Assembly (NCBI GenBank): GCA_038210495.1
Contig: JBBQWR010000009.1
Span: 1 to 64,000 of the forward strand
DNA length: 64,000 nt
Direction: 5' to 3'
Source: JBBQWR01 sp038210495
Lineage (GTDB): Bacteria > Planctomycetota > Planctomycetia > Pirellulales > DATAWG01
The notes under the pieces are model-generated. The model was not told the origin of the DNA, searched no databases, and worked only from the letters and a program-made list of their open reading frames with translations. Below are positions 52,822 to 61,836 of the stretch, one piece after another (position 1 is the stretch's first letter; every line of letters starts with the position of its first letter). The translations under genes and the position numbers were made by a program.

Positions 52822-53367
52822 TTGAAACTCAATCGCGGCAAACTCGTTATCCTAGTGATGGTCTTTCTCGGCTGTGCGACGGGTGTGCTCAGCATCAGCT
52901 ACCATCACGGCCTGTCGCGGCGCTCGATCGCGTGGTGGGGGCCTGAGCAAATTGAGCTCATCGCGCAGGCGCCGCACGTCGAAGCCATGCGGATTTTTCC
53001 GGCCGGTTCATCCGACGCCCCATCCGGAATCGTCGGCTATACGGGCGCCGATCGCAAAATTGTTGACGCGCTTCCGGGAGTCGATCACTTGCGGCATGGG
53101 CTGCTGGAGGACGCGAACTTCCGCTGGCAGGATTCGACGAACAGCGAGCAGGCGTCGGGCGATTCGCCCATTTCGACGGCGCCGGTTTGGGCATACGCCC
53201 TGCTGTTCACCGATCGCGACAAGCAGCTATGGGTGCTGTTTGACGCTGAAGGAACTCGATTGGGGCGATCCGATCGCGATGCGACTTTGCCGATCGCCGA
53301 GCATTCGCGGGGCTGGCAGGAATTTTTTCGCGAGCAGTTTTCGGCTGCGGGCGGTCGCGGACGTTGA
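52822..53367 (+). CDS. membrane-anchored protein of unknown function
   Basis: The product is 181 aa from a TTG start. The N-terminal hydrophobic helix (LVILVMVFLGCATGVLSI) is an uncleaved anchor or signal. The soluble part includes QIELIAQAPHVEAMRIFPAG and VWAYALLFTDRDKQLWVLFD. No family is recognised. The start is uncertain: no ATG exists before the hydrophobic segment. Confidence 0.5.
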   Translation: MKLNRGKLVILVMVFLGCATGVLSISYHHGLSRRSIAWWGPEQIELIAQAPHVEAMRIFPAGSSDAPSGIVGYTGADRKIVDALPGVDHLRHGLLEDANFRWQDSTNSEQASGDSPISTAPVWAYALLFTDRDKQLWVLFDAEGTRLGRSDRDATLPIAEHSRGWQEFFREQFSAAGGRGR

Positions 53368-53520
53368 TCTCGTCGCGAGCGACGGGGCTAGGGGGCGCTG
53401 CGGATGGGTAGCGGCAAGGTGGCGCTCGCGCGGTAGTCAACCTCGTGGCGGTTTGATAACCTACGCGGTGTTGTCACGGTCTTTCGGTTCCGAGCCCGCG
53501 GTTCTTCGGCGTTGTCCATT

Positions 53521-53970
53521 ATGTCCACCGTAGCCCTCCCACCGATCAAGAAACCGCGCCGCGAGGATGTTCCGCCGGGCGAAGTGCTGTGCGCCCATTG
53601 CACGGCCAAGTGCTGCCGATATTTCGCCCTGCCGCTCGATACGCCGACGGAGTACACGGAGTTCGAGTTCATTCGCTGGTTCTTGCTGCACGAGCACGCC
53701 ACGGTGTTCACCGAAGACGGCACTTGGTACTTGTTGGTCCACACGACGTGCAAGCATTTGCAGCCCGACAACCGCTGCGGCATTTATATGACCCGGCCCC
53801 AGGTCTGCCGCGATTACACGACCGACACCTGCGAGTATGAAGACGACTGGGTTTACGACCATTATTTCGAAACGTCCGAGCAGGTCGAGGAGTACACCGA
53901 AGCGATCCTCGGCCCGACGGATGGAGATATTCGCAGCCCCCGGCCGGCGCTCTTGCCGGTGCTGAACTGA
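53521..53970 (+). CDS. YkgJ-type cysteine cluster protein
   Basis: The product is 149 aa. The cysteine cluster typical of the YkgJ/CxxCxxCC family is visible: LCAHCTAKCCRYF, TTCKHLQPDNRCGIYMTRPQ, and VCRDYTTDTCEY. Such proteins bind Zn or Fe-S-type metal, and their function is not known. The ATG at 53521 is taken over a TTG three codons upstream. The C-terminal part is acidic. Confidence 0.88.
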   Translation: MSTVALPPIKKPRREDVPPGEVLCAHCTAKCCRYFALPLDTPTEYTEFEFIRWFLLHEHATVFTEDGTWYLLVHTTCKHLQPDNRCGIYMTRPQVCRDYTTDTCEYEDDWVYDHYFETSEQVEEYTEAILGPTDGDIRSPRPALLPVLN

Positions 53971-53974
53971 ATTG

Positions 53975-54155
53975 AATCACGAAGACGCAAAGACGCAAAG
54001 ACGGAAACGAGGCAAAATTTTTGACAGGATTAACAGGATTACCAGGATTAAAGCAATTCAATTGGCCGTTGCTCGCTCCGCATCAAGAAAATCATGGTAA
54101 TCCTGTAAATCCTGTCTATTCTCTTTTTTGCTTCTTCGTGTCTTCGTGGTTTAAA
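53975..54155. repeat. ACAGGATTAACAGGATT / CACGAAGAC inverted element
   Basis: The outer arms are CACGAAGACGCAAAGACGC (left) and CTTCTTCGTGTCTTCGTGG (right). The inner arms are GACAGGATTAACAGGATT (54023) and AATCCTGTAAATCCTGTC (54099-54116). The whole folds as a nested imperfect palindrome of about 180 bp upstream of hisS. It is AT-richer than its surroundings. Confidence 0.85.
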
Positions 54156-54187
54156 ACCCAGTCGCAATCTCAAAGCCAATTGACGTC

Positions 54188-55516
54188 ATGATCGAGCCGC
54201 GCACGCTGAAGGGGTTTCGCGATTACTTGCCCGCGGTGATGATTCCTCGCGAGCGGCTCATCGAAACGGCGCGGCGCGTTTATCGCTCGTACGGATTCAG
54301 CCCGATCGACACGCCGGCGCTGGAGCACGAAGACATTTTGATCGGCAAGGGAGGTGGCGAGACCGACAAGCAGATGTACCGGTTCGAGGATTCCGGCGGC
54401 CGGCGGGTCGCGATGCGATTCGATCTCACGGTGCCGCTAGCCCGGTTCGTGGCTCAGCATTTCAATGCGTTGGGCACGCCGTTCAAGCGATATCACATCG
54501 CGACGGTTTGGCGCGGCGAGAACACGCAGCGCGGCCGCTATCGCGAGTTCATGCAGTGCGATTTCGACACGATCGGCACGCTCTCGCCGGTCGCGGATAT
54601 CGAAACCGCGCTGGTCATCAACGAGCTGCTCACGGCGATCGGCTTCGACGATTTCAAGATTCACGTCAACAATCGGATGGTGCTTAGCGGGCTGCTCGAA
54701 AAGCTCGGCCTAGCCGAGCGCTCGGGCGACGTCCTTCGCGCGCTCGACAAGCTGCACAAAATCGGCGTCGATGGCGTGACGCGGGAATTGACCGCGACGG
54801 CCGGCGCGACGGCCGAACAAGCTCGCGACGTGCTCCGCCTGGCCGAGCTATCCGGCGACCACGAAGACATCCTGCGACAGCTCGAGACCCTGGTGGCGGG
54901 CAACGAAAAGGGACAGGTTGGCGTCGCCAAACTGGCCGAGCTGCTACACGCCACCACCCAGGCTGGAATTCCCGCCCAGCGGCTGGTGCTCGATGTGTCG
55001 ATTGCGCGGGGGCTAGATTACTACACCGGCACGATTTTCGAAACCTTTTTGGGCGCCCTGCCGTCGTTGGGCAGCATCTGCTCCGGCGGGCGATACGACA
55101 ACTTGGCCGAACTCTACACGTCGCAAAAGCTGCCGGGGATCGGAGCCAGCCTGGGGCTCGATCGGCTGCTGGCCGGAATGGAAGAGTTGGGGATGCTGCC
55201 TAAAGCCGCCACGCCGGCCGAAGTGTTCATTCCGTTTTTCGATGCGTCGCGGCTGGTCGACTATTTGCAGCTCGCGCGGAAACTTCGCGAGGCCGGTCTG
55301 GGCGTGGAGCTGTTTCCCGATCCCAAGAAGTTGGGCCAGCAGCTCAAGTACGCCGACCGTCGCGGTTTTCGAATCGCCTTGATCGCCGGCGAAAACGAAT
55401 TTGCCGCGGGCCAAATTCAAATCAAAACGCTCGCCACCGCCCAAATCCGCACCGTGACGCTCGACTCCTCGGCGGAAGAGTTGATTGCGGCGGTGCGCGA
55501 AATTTTGGCTAGCTAG
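54188..55516 (+). CDS. hisS: histidine--tRNA ligase
   Basis: The product is 442 aa. Class II aminoacyl-tRNA synthetase motifs are present: motif 1 region GFSPIDTPALEHEDIL, motif 2 VWRGENTQRGRYREFMQCDF, the histidine-specific IARGLDYYTGTIFE, and motif 3 GIGASLGLDRLL. The C-terminal anticodon-binding domain follows (AEVFIPFFDASRLVDYLQLA). Its 3' end faces the transglutaminase gene 21 nt away. Confidence 0.96.
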   Translation: MIEPRTLKGFRDYLPAVMIPRERLIETARRVYRSYGFSPIDTPALEHEDILIGKGGGETDKQMYRFEDSGGRRVAMRFDLTVPLARFVAQHFNALGTPFKRYHIATVWRGENTQRGRYREFMQCDFDTIGTLSPVADIETALVINELLTAIGFDDFKIHVNNRMVLSGLLEKLGLAERSGDVLRALDKLHKIGVDGVTRELTATAGATAEQARDVLRLAELSGDHEDILRQLETLVAGNEKGQVGVAKLAELLHATTQAGIPAQRLVLDVSIARGLDYYTGTIFETFLGALPSLGSICSGGRYDNLAELYTSQKLPGIGASLGLDRLLAGMEELGMLPKAATPAEVFIPFFDASRLVDYLQLARKLREAGLGVELFPDPKKLGQQLKYADRRGFRIALIAGENEFAAGQIQIKTLATAQIRTVTLDSSAEELIAAVREILAS

Positions 55517-55537
55517 GTGATCGGGGATCGCCGCGGC

Positions 55538-56515
55538 TTACTTTTCCTCCTCGCAGAGAAATTTCACGCTCGGCTTGCCGCTTCCTTTTTTCATCGCCCC
55601 TTTCAAAAACTCGCTGACGTAACGGAGCTTGTCTTTGGGCCGGTCCGGGTCGTGAAAATTGTCCCCTTTTTGCAGGATCGGGCGGGTTTCGGGAATTCCG
55701 CCGAACGACTTCGTCCCGGCCGATTGGCATGGCAGCCAATAGCCTTTGCCGTCCTTGTCGACCATGTAGAACTCCGAGTAGCAATGGCTCGGCACCCAGA
55801 TGGTCCGGGCCGGAATTCCTTCGGCTCGGCACATGGCGATGAACAGCGACGAGTATTCTTCGCAGTCGCCGAAGCCGTCGTTCAAGCCCTTGAGCGCGCC
55901 CTTGAGCTCGCCGGCCTTGTATGTCAGTTTCTGGCCGACCGTATCGTAGATCGCTTCAACCTTGGCCCAATCGTCTTTGCCCTCGGCGGCTTCTTTGGCA
56001 AGCTTCTGTATCTTGGGGTTTTGACTTTCGATATAGGGACTGGGGCCGAGAAAGTTGGCGGCCTCTTTTTCCTTTTCCGGATGAGCGGCAATTTTGAAAA
56101 TGGATTTGTCTTCCGGCGGCAGAACCGTGCGGCGGACGATCTCGAATGTCACATAGGCGTGGCACTCTTCGCCCGAAGGAAGCGTCGGCACATGGACGAT
56201 CATCTGCTTGACCGCGCCCCCGGCCAGGATGCGATATTCGATCTTGCGAACGGTCGGCGAGGAATCCTCCTTGAGAATTGTGACCTTCTGCTCGGGCCAC
56301 TCGGTCGGCACGGGCATGGTGGCCACGATACCGGCGCACGGTCCGCCCATCGCGGTAACGGTCATGCCGACTCGCAGCTTCTCGACGACGGTCTTGTCGA
56401 GCTTGGCGCCGGGAGTTTTGGGATCCTCGAACTGAGCCCGGGCGGGGCTGGCGGCGACTGCGAGGAGACAAACGGCCGAGGCCATGCAGGCGGCAATGAA
56501 TCGCGGACGCGACAC
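55538..56515 (-). CDS. secreted transglutaminase-like cysteine protease-fold protein
   Basis: The product is 325 aa. I take GTG 56515 as start because GGGAGG lies 7 nt upstream and a signal peptide follows at once (RFIAACMASAVCLLAVAASP, cleaved after ARA). The transglutaminase core is C-terminal: GDCEEYSSLFIAMCRA with the catalytic Cys, GIPARTIWVPSHCYSEFYM with the His, and DKDGKGYWLPC with the Asp. The N-terminal half is strand-rich. It probably acts on peptides or proteins in the periplasm. An ATG further upstream is possible but lacks a binding site. Confidence 0.85.
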   Translation of the reverse strand: MSRPRFIAACMASAVCLLAVAASPARAQFEDPKTPGAKLDKTVVEKLRVGMTVTAMGGPCAGIVATMPVPTEWPEQKVTILKEDSSPTVRKIEYRILAGGAVKQMIVHVPTLPSGEECHAYVTFEIVRRTVLPPEDKSIFKIAAHPEKEKEAANFLGPSPYIESQNPKIQKLAKEAAEGKDDWAKVEAIYDTVGQKLTYKAGELKGALKGLNDGFGDCEEYSSLFIAMCRAEGIPARTIWVPSHCYSEFYMVDKDGKGYWLPCQSAGTKSFGGIPETRPILQKGDNFHDPDRPKDKLRYVSEFLKGAMKKGSGKPSVKFLCEEEK

Positions 56516-56638
56516 GGACAAACCTCCCGAGCGACTGAAGGAGCGCCTCCGTGCGGCGGAAAATCCCATTGAGATAGTATAGCTTGCGAGCTGGGCCGTT
56601 TTACCCCGCATTTAGTCTGGTTTTCGGAGCGGACTGCA

Positions 56639-56723
56639 GGAGCCGCGCACGAAGTAAGCGGGGCGCGAGTCGAACTCACTTCGGCCGCCGAAATCCCGCT
56701 CCGCTTACTTCGTGCGCGGCTCC
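56639..56723. repeat. perfect 23-bp inverted repeat GGAGCCGCGCACGAAG...
   Basis: Arms at 56639-56661 and 56701-56723 are exact complements around a 39-nt centre. The arm sequence is shared with the pair at 19660-19727. It lies just past the 3' end of the aminotransferase gene. Confidence 0.95.
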
Positions 56724-56737
56724 CATTGATCGCTCAC

Positions 56738-58096
56738 TTACCCGAGCACGGCCTCGATCGACTCGGCCAGAATATCCACCATCCGATCGAGCTGGTGCTG
56801 CTGGGTGACGTAGCAGGGCGCCAAGTTATAAACGTCGCCCCGCATTCGGGTGAACATCCCACGTTGCTGCGTTGCCTGATGCACGCGGTAGCCGACCTTT
56901 TCCTCCGGCGGGAACTCGGCCTTCGTCGGCTTGTCGGCGACCAGTTCCACCGCCGCCATCAGTCCCTGGCCGCGAACTTCGCCGACGTGTGAATGCGACT
57001 CGAGTTGCTTCAGCCGTATGTGCAGGTGCTCGGCCAACTCGCGCGCTCGCGGCAGCAGTTCCTCGCGCTCGAGGATATTCAAATTCGCCAGCGCGACGGC
57101 GCAGCCCACCGGATGGCCGGAGTAGGTGTAGGCGTGCATCCAAGTCGACGAGCCGGCGCCCTGGTCGATGGCCGCGGCGATCGTGTCGCTGACGCCGATG
57201 CCGCCGAGCGGAAAGTATCCGCTCGTGATTCCCTTGGCGAACGAGACGATGTCCGGCTGCACGCTGTATCGGCTGAGGCCAAACCAATCGCCCGTCCGGC
57301 CGAACCCGGTAATCACCTCGTCGGCGATCAGCAGCACGTCGTAGCTGTCGCAAATCTCGCGAATCCGCGGCCAATAGTCATCGGGGGGCACGATCACGCC
57401 GCCGGCGCCTTGCACGGGCTCGCCAATGAACGCGGCCACGTTGTCCGCCCCTTCGCGTAAGATGGCGCCTTCGAGTAAGTCGGCCGCCATGACTCCCGGC
57501 GTTCGTCGATCCGAGGACGGCCGATCGGGCGGCGGCTGAAAACGATAGGGATACGGACTCGCAATATGAACGAAGCCCGGTACGCGCGGCTCGAACATGG
57601 GCCAATAAGCAGTCAGCCCCGTGGCGGACATCGCGGCGAGCGTCGTTCCATGATAGCCCCACAGGCGGCTGATCACCTGCGTCTTGTTCGGCTTGCCATG
57701 CAGCTTCCAAAAGAATCGGGCCGTCTTGAACGCTGACTCGTTGGACTCCGCTCCACCGCAGGTGAAAAAGAATCGATTGATTTTCGGATAGCAGAGCGCC
57801 GCCAATCGCTCGGCCAGTTCGATCGCCGGACGATTAGTGCTGCCAGAGTAGCCTGAGGCGTAGCCCAGCTTGGTCATTTGCCGGGCTGCGGCGTGCCCCA
57901 ACTCAGCTCGCCCATGACCGACGATCACATTCCACAATCCGGCGAGCGCGTCGAGATATTCGCGACCCGAATGATCGACCAACGTGGCGCCGTGCCCGGA
58001 AACCCAGACATGGGCATCGGCGTTGGAGCCCGGATTATGCAGACAGTGGATCAGGTGGTCCCGATCGCGCTCAATATCATCGCCGGAAGGATTCAT
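56738..58096 (-). CDS. class III aminotransferase (PLP)
   Basis: The product is 452 aa. It belongs to the omega-aminotransferase family that uses PLP. Seen: DALAGLWNVIVGHGRAELGHAA near the start, FFTCGGAESNESAFKTARFF (phosphate-binding loop), the YHGTTLAAMSATG segment, VLLIADEVITGFGRTGDWFG with the PLP-ring Asp, and the Schiff-base Lys288 in SFAKGITSGYFPLGG. The substrate could be an omega-amino acid or a diamine such as putrescine; sequence alone does not decide. It is monocistronic. Confidence 0.92.
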   Translation of the reverse strand: MNPSGDDIERDRDHLIHCLHNPGSNADAHVWVSGHGATLVDHSGREYLDALAGLWNVIVGHGRAELGHAAARQMTKLGYASGYSGSTNRPAIELAERLAALCYPKINRFFFTCGGAESNESAFKTARFFWKLHGKPNKTQVISRLWGYHGTTLAAMSATGLTAYWPMFEPRVPGFVHIASPYPYRFQPPPDRPSSDRRTPGVMAADLLEGAILREGADNVAAFIGEPVQGAGGVIVPPDDYWPRIREICDSYDVLLIADEVITGFGRTGDWFGLSRYSVQPDIVSFAKGITSGYFPLGGIGVSDTIAAAIDQGAGSSTWMHAYTYSGHPVGCAVALANLNILEREELLPRARELAEHLHIRLKQLESHSHVGEVRGQGLMAAVELVADKPTKAEFPPEEKVGYRVHQATQQRGMFTRMRGDVYNLAPCYVTQQHQLDRMVDILAESIEAVLG

Positions 58097-58101
58097 CGGG
58101 T

Positions 58102-58238
58102 GGCGAGCGGGGGGCGTAAGCCCCCTGTCCTCGATAGGATGGAACGCATGGTGCTTGTCAAAGCATGGCGTCTATTAAATCTTGGGAAGCGATCTGGTTT
58201 GAATCGCATGGACAGGGAGCTTACGCTCCCCGCTCGCC
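58102..58238. repeat. inverted pair of 29-nt GGCGAGCGGGG repeats
   Basis: The left arm (58102-58130) and right arm (58210-58238) match as reverse complements in 27 of 29 positions. Both mismatches fall within the two halves of each arm's internal GC hairpin, and each arm's own stem stays paired. Related single copies are at 18326 and 52650, and the GACAGGGGGC core at 4011. Confidence 0.9.
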
Positions 58239-58364
58239 CACGCATTCTATCGCGACCCGCTCTCGTTTTGACCCCCTGCCCGTAGCTTGCTAGGATTTGC
58301 TTACACGCGGCCGCTTTACGAAATGGCGAGACCGCGAGGCGGTTCCTTCTCGAAAGTTTGTGCG

Positions 58365-59057
58365 ATGGCAGTGGCGACGAAGTCGGGAGACGGGAGACGG
58401 GAGTCGGCAGTGGAGACGCCGGACGCTACGTTGTCGTTCGTATCAACGCGAGGGGGCCGGGGTTTCGCAGCGCTCGTGGCTGGCGTGCTGTGCGTGGGTT
58501 GCACGCATACGCCGGATCGCGTTGTTCCGCCGGTTATTAATCCGACGGAAGCGGGCGAGGCGGCGATTAAGATGTATGACAAAAATGGCGACGGCGCCAT
58601 TTCGGGCGATGAACTCAAACAGAGTCCGCCGCTGAAGGCCGCGCTCAAGCGACTGGACGCGGGTGGCGGTAAGATCACGGCACAGTCGATCGCTGCCCGA
58701 ATTCAGCAGTGGCAGGATAGCAAGATTGGTCTGATGGCCCTGACGGTGATCGTACGATTGGACGGCAAACCGGTGATGGGCGCCACGGTCACCGCCGAAC
58801 CGGAAAAATTCCTCGGCCCAGAATTGACCACCATCTCAGGCACGACGATCGCCGGGGGCGCGACGCCGTTAAGCTCGGGCAAGGATCAATTCGGCGCCAA
58901 GCCAGGCTTCTATCGGCTTCGCATCTCGAAGCTGGACAACGGCAAGGAGCTTTTTCCCGCCCGGTACAACACGGCCACCGAGCTGGGATTCGAGTTGGCG
59001 CAGGACAACACCGATGTGCCGGCAGGGCGATTGAAGCTGGATCTGACGAGCCGGTAA
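58365..59057 (+). CDS. lipoprotein with one EF-hand motif
   Basis: The product is up to 230 aa. The lipobox is in LVAGVLCVGC. After it MYDKNGDGAISGDELKQ is a canonical EF-hand loop (D-x-N-x-D-G). The C-terminal domain (MALTVIVRLDGKPVMGATVT) looks like a carboxypeptidase-regulatory/Ig-like fold common in planctomycete lipoproteins. The start is uncertain. The ATG at 58365 puts a heptamer array inside the leader, and a TTG at 58431 would give a shorter, more normal signal peptide. Confidence 0.7.
   Translation: MAVATKSGDGRRESAVETPDATLSFVSTRGGRGFAALVAGVLCVGCTHTPDRVVPPVINPTEAGEAAIKMYDKNGDGAISGDELKQSPPLKAALKRLDAGGGKITAQSIAARIQQWQDSKIGLMALTVIVRLDGKPVMGATVTAEPEKFLGPELTTISGTTIAGGATPLSSGKDQFGAKPGFYRLRISKLDNGKELFPARYNTATELGFELAQDNTDVPAGRLKLDLTSR
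58382..58409. repeat. GTCGGGA/GACGGGA heptamer array (4 units)
   Basis: Units GTCGGGA, GACGGGA, GACGGGA and GTCGGCA at the 5' end of the EF-hand lipoprotein gene. Confidence 0.8.
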
Positions 59058-59070
59058 GTTAACGCGCTCG

Positions 59071-61647
59071 TTATGCCTTCTGCAGCGTGCCGCGGGTGAC
59101 GCCGAGTTGGTTGAGCACTTGGAGTTGCCGCCACGAGTTGCGGCCGGATTCTTGGCCGGAGATCACGCGACTGTAGGTCTCCAGCAGCTTGGTGGCTTCG
59201 GCGGCCGACTCATGGAGTAGCTCAACGCGGAAATGGCGGACGCCCAGCGCGAGCATTCGGCTGACGTATTCGGCGGCCGATTGGGCGACCGAGTTGTAGA
59301 CCGTGTTCCGGCAGCCCGTGTCGGCCGAGAGCGGGAATTCGGCCCCGACGCGATCGCGGAGCGTGACCTTATGCCGATCGCAGGGCCGGCCGCAATCGCG
59401 CCAATCCTTGCCGGTCGACAGCGTCGCGGCGAACACGCAATGCTCCATGTGGAACATCGGAATGTGCTGATGCACGACGACCTCGAATCGGTCGGCCGCA
59501 CTCCGCTTAAGCATGCCGACCAGTTGATCCCAGTTCAGATCGTAGCTCGGCGTGAGTCGCGCGAGTCCTTCGCCGAAAAACAGGTCGGCGGTCAGCTCGT
59601 TCGCAATGTTCAACGAAAAGTCGCCGATCCGCGGAGTATTAGGGGAGCGATCCTGAAAATAGGCCAAGCCGGCCAGATTGCGAATGAGCACCGAATCGGC
59701 CCCCACATGCGCGACCTGCGACAGCAAACCTTCTTCACCCGGCTTGAGGATTCGCATCGTCGCTAGTCCCACGGACTGTCCGGCGTCGTGACATTGGATC
59801 ACGGCCTGGCGATAACGGCGAACGTCCTCGAAATCGCAATAAACGGTGGCCGGACGAGCAAGCGGCGCCGGCGGCTGCCAAGTGAGCACGGCGGCGAGTT
59901 GGTCGAGGTTACGCACCAGCACATGCAGGGCCGGGGCGGCGGCGGGAAGTCGGGAGTCGGGTGTCGGGAGACGGGTGTTATGCAGCGCGACTTCGCCGCG
60001 GAGTTGGTCTAGGGCGGTGGGATGGATGGTTTTTGGGCGTCCCGCGTCGCACAAGGATTGAAGCTGGGCGACGGCGGCGCGGCGCAGTTCGTTCAACACG
60101 CTTTTGGGGACCATGGCGCCTTCGGGAAGTTCCAGTTGCACTTCGCCGAGCTCGAAGGGTGTGTCGCCGAGCCGGTCGAGCTGCTCGCGGGCGAGTTCCC
60201 TCGTTAGCGAATGACGCCGGGCCGGTTCGATGGGGCCTGCCCAGGTGGCCGTGCCCACAAGGGGCGCCGCCGCCGTCTGATGACTGGCGAGCAGTTCCAA
60301 CGGGCCGCCGAATTGGCCGCGCAAGCGGAAATCGATCGGCCGCCGCTTCGCCGTGAGGTCGCGGTTGTACGATTGCTCCGTTCGTTTGCGGAGCGCCGGG
60401 TCATCGGTTTTCCAGACGGTGCAGCCGAGTGTTAGCAGCGCGTTATCGATTTGGCCTTGGCCGAACGTGAGCTCGGCTCGCCGCTCGCTGCGCGGCCGCA
60501 CTCCGTATATTCGGCCTCCCTGTTCGTCTTTTTCGGGATGTCCTTCGTCGAAAGCCAACCCGTCCCCCGGCTTCAGCAATAGACCGATTGCGTCGTCGCC
60601 GATATGTTCGGCCGCGATTTCGACGACGACTCCTTGGCTGATCTTCTCGACGACCGTGCCGATTCGCACGCCGCGGCTCTTGGGGAACAGGGCCGGCGCC
60701 AGTTGCTGGTGATTGACGCCCGACAAAAATCCGTGCGTGAATCCTCGCGAAAACGTTTGCGACAGATCGAGCTTCGCGTGCCGCGTGATTTCGTACGGCG
60801 ACTTGGCCACCGCCGCGTCGATCGCCGCGCGATAGGTCTGAGAGGCGACGGCCACATACTGCGGGCTTTTCAGCCGGCCCTCGATCTTGAAACTGACGAC
60901 GCCGATTTCTAGAAGCGGATCGATCAAATCATAGGCCGCTAAGTCTTGCGGGCTGAGCAGGTAGGCCTGGTCTCCCAGATCGCGTTTCACGCCGTCGACG
61001 ATCAGTTCATAGGGCAATCGGCAGGCCTGGGCACATTGCCCACGGTTGGCGCTGCGGCCGCCGAGCGCTTCGCTCGTTAGGCACTGTCCGCTATAGGCCA
61101 CGCACAAGGCGCCGTGGACGAACACTTCCAGCGGCATGATCGTCCGGGCGGCGATTCGGCGAATGTCGTCGAGCGAAAGCTCTCGGGCCAGGATCGCCCG
61201 CGACACGCCCAGCCGGCGGACAAACTCGATGCCCCGGTGCTCGGTGAGCGTCATCTGCGTCGAGCCGTGGATCGGCAGGTCGGGCGCCAGGAGGTGGATC
61301 AATCGCGCGAGGCCGAGATCTTGCACGATCACCGCGTCGGCGCCGGCCAGCGCGATGGCCTCGAGCGACTTGGCTGCTTCGGCCAGTTCGTCGGAAAAGA
61401 TCAACGTGTTGAATGCGATGTAACCGAGCACATTGCGATCGTGCAAATATCGCATCACCTCGGGCAACTCGGCGAGCGAAAAATTCGTCGCGCGATGCCG
61501 GGCGTTGAAGTTCGACAATCCGAAATAGACGGCGTCGGCGCCGTTGGCGACGGCCGCGCGCAGGGCTTCCCAGTCGCCGGCCGGGGCCAGTAGCTCCGGC
61601 TGGGAGCGGATCGTCTGCGTCTTTTCCATTACCGCCGAATCGGACAT
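59071..61647 (-). CDS. U32-family protein, RlhA-like (U32 + DUF3656)
   Basis: The product is 858 aa. The N-terminal U32 barrel has ELLAPAGDWEALRAAVANG, ADAVYFGLSNFNARHRATNF, the signature EVFVHGALCVAYSGQCL, and Cys-rich RGQCAQACRLPY. The middle/C-terminal part has a DUF3656-like stretch and then CGRPCDRHKVTL and SADTGCRNTVYN. The layout resembles E. coli RlhA, a 23S rRNA C2501 hydroxylase, so an RNA-modifying role is likelier than proteolysis. The ATG at 61647 is chosen over upstream ATGs that lie in non-coding sequence. A heptamer array at 59949 sits inside the coding region as a Pro-rich linker (RLPTPDSRLP). Confidence 0.85.
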   Translation of the reverse strand: MSDSAVMEKTQTIRSQPELLAPAGDWEALRAAVANGADAVYFGLSNFNARHRATNFSLAELPEVMRYLHDRNVLGYIAFNTLIFSDELAEAAKSLEAIALAGADAVIVQDLGLARLIHLLAPDLPIHGSTQMTLTEHRGIEFVRRLGVSRAILARELSLDDIRRIAARTIMPLEVFVHGALCVAYSGQCLTSEALGGRSANRGQCAQACRLPYELIVDGVKRDLGDQAYLLSPQDLAAYDLIDPLLEIGVVSFKIEGRLKSPQYVAVASQTYRAAIDAAVAKSPYEITRHAKLDLSQTFSRGFTHGFLSGVNHQQLAPALFPKSRGVRIGTVVEKISQGVVVEIAAEHIGDDAIGLLLKPGDGLAFDEGHPEKDEQGGRIYGVRPRSERRAELTFGQGQIDNALLTLGCTVWKTDDPALRKRTEQSYNRDLTAKRRPIDFRLRGQFGGPLELLASHQTAAAPLVGTATWAGPIEPARRHSLTRELAREQLDRLGDTPFELGEVQLELPEGAMVPKSVLNELRRAAVAQLQSLCDAGRPKTIHPTALDQLRGEVALHNTRLPTPDSRLPAAAPALHVLVRNLDQLAAVLTWQPPAPLARPATVYCDFEDVRRYRQAVIQCHDAGQSVGLATMRILKPGEEGLLSQVAHVGADSVLIRNLAGLAYFQDRSPNTPRIGDFSLNIANELTADLFFGEGLARLTPSYDLNWDQLVGMLKRSAADRFEVVVHQHIPMFHMEHCVFAATLSTGKDWRDCGRPCDRHKVTLRDRVGAEFPLSADTGCRNTVYNSVAQSAAEYVSRMLALGVRHFRVELLHESAAEATKLLETYSRVISGQESGRNSWRQLQVLNQLGVTRGTLQKA
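59949..59976. repeat. heptamer array inside the U32 coding region (4 units)
   Basis: Units GTCGGGA, GTCGGGT, GTCGGGA and GACGGGT. They are translated on the minus strand as TRLPTPDSRLP, a linker. Confidence 0.85.
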
Positions 61648-61753
61648 GAACATCTTTCTTGCGAAATCAAACGAAGCCGCGCGGGCGCCAACAATCAAGT
61701 ATAGGGGAAAGGCCCGTCGCCGATACGGCTTCAACTCCGAAGGAGCTAAAGTG

Positions 61754-61830
61754 ACATAGCCACGGCGTCCTGCTGCGCAGTCCGTTGCGGAGCAACGGCG
61801 ATGCGGTGCAGCAGGATGCCGCGGCTATGT
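61754..61830. repeat. inverted pair of ATAGCCGCGG family repeats
   Basis: ACATAGCCACGGCGTCCTGC then TGCGC on the left (61754-61778), and GTGCAGCAGGATGCC then GCGGCTATGT on the right (61806-61830). They are imperfect complements around a CCGTTGCGGAGCAACGG hairpin. The element lies between rseP and the U32 gene. Confidence 0.9.
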
Positions 61831-61836
61831 GGCCGA

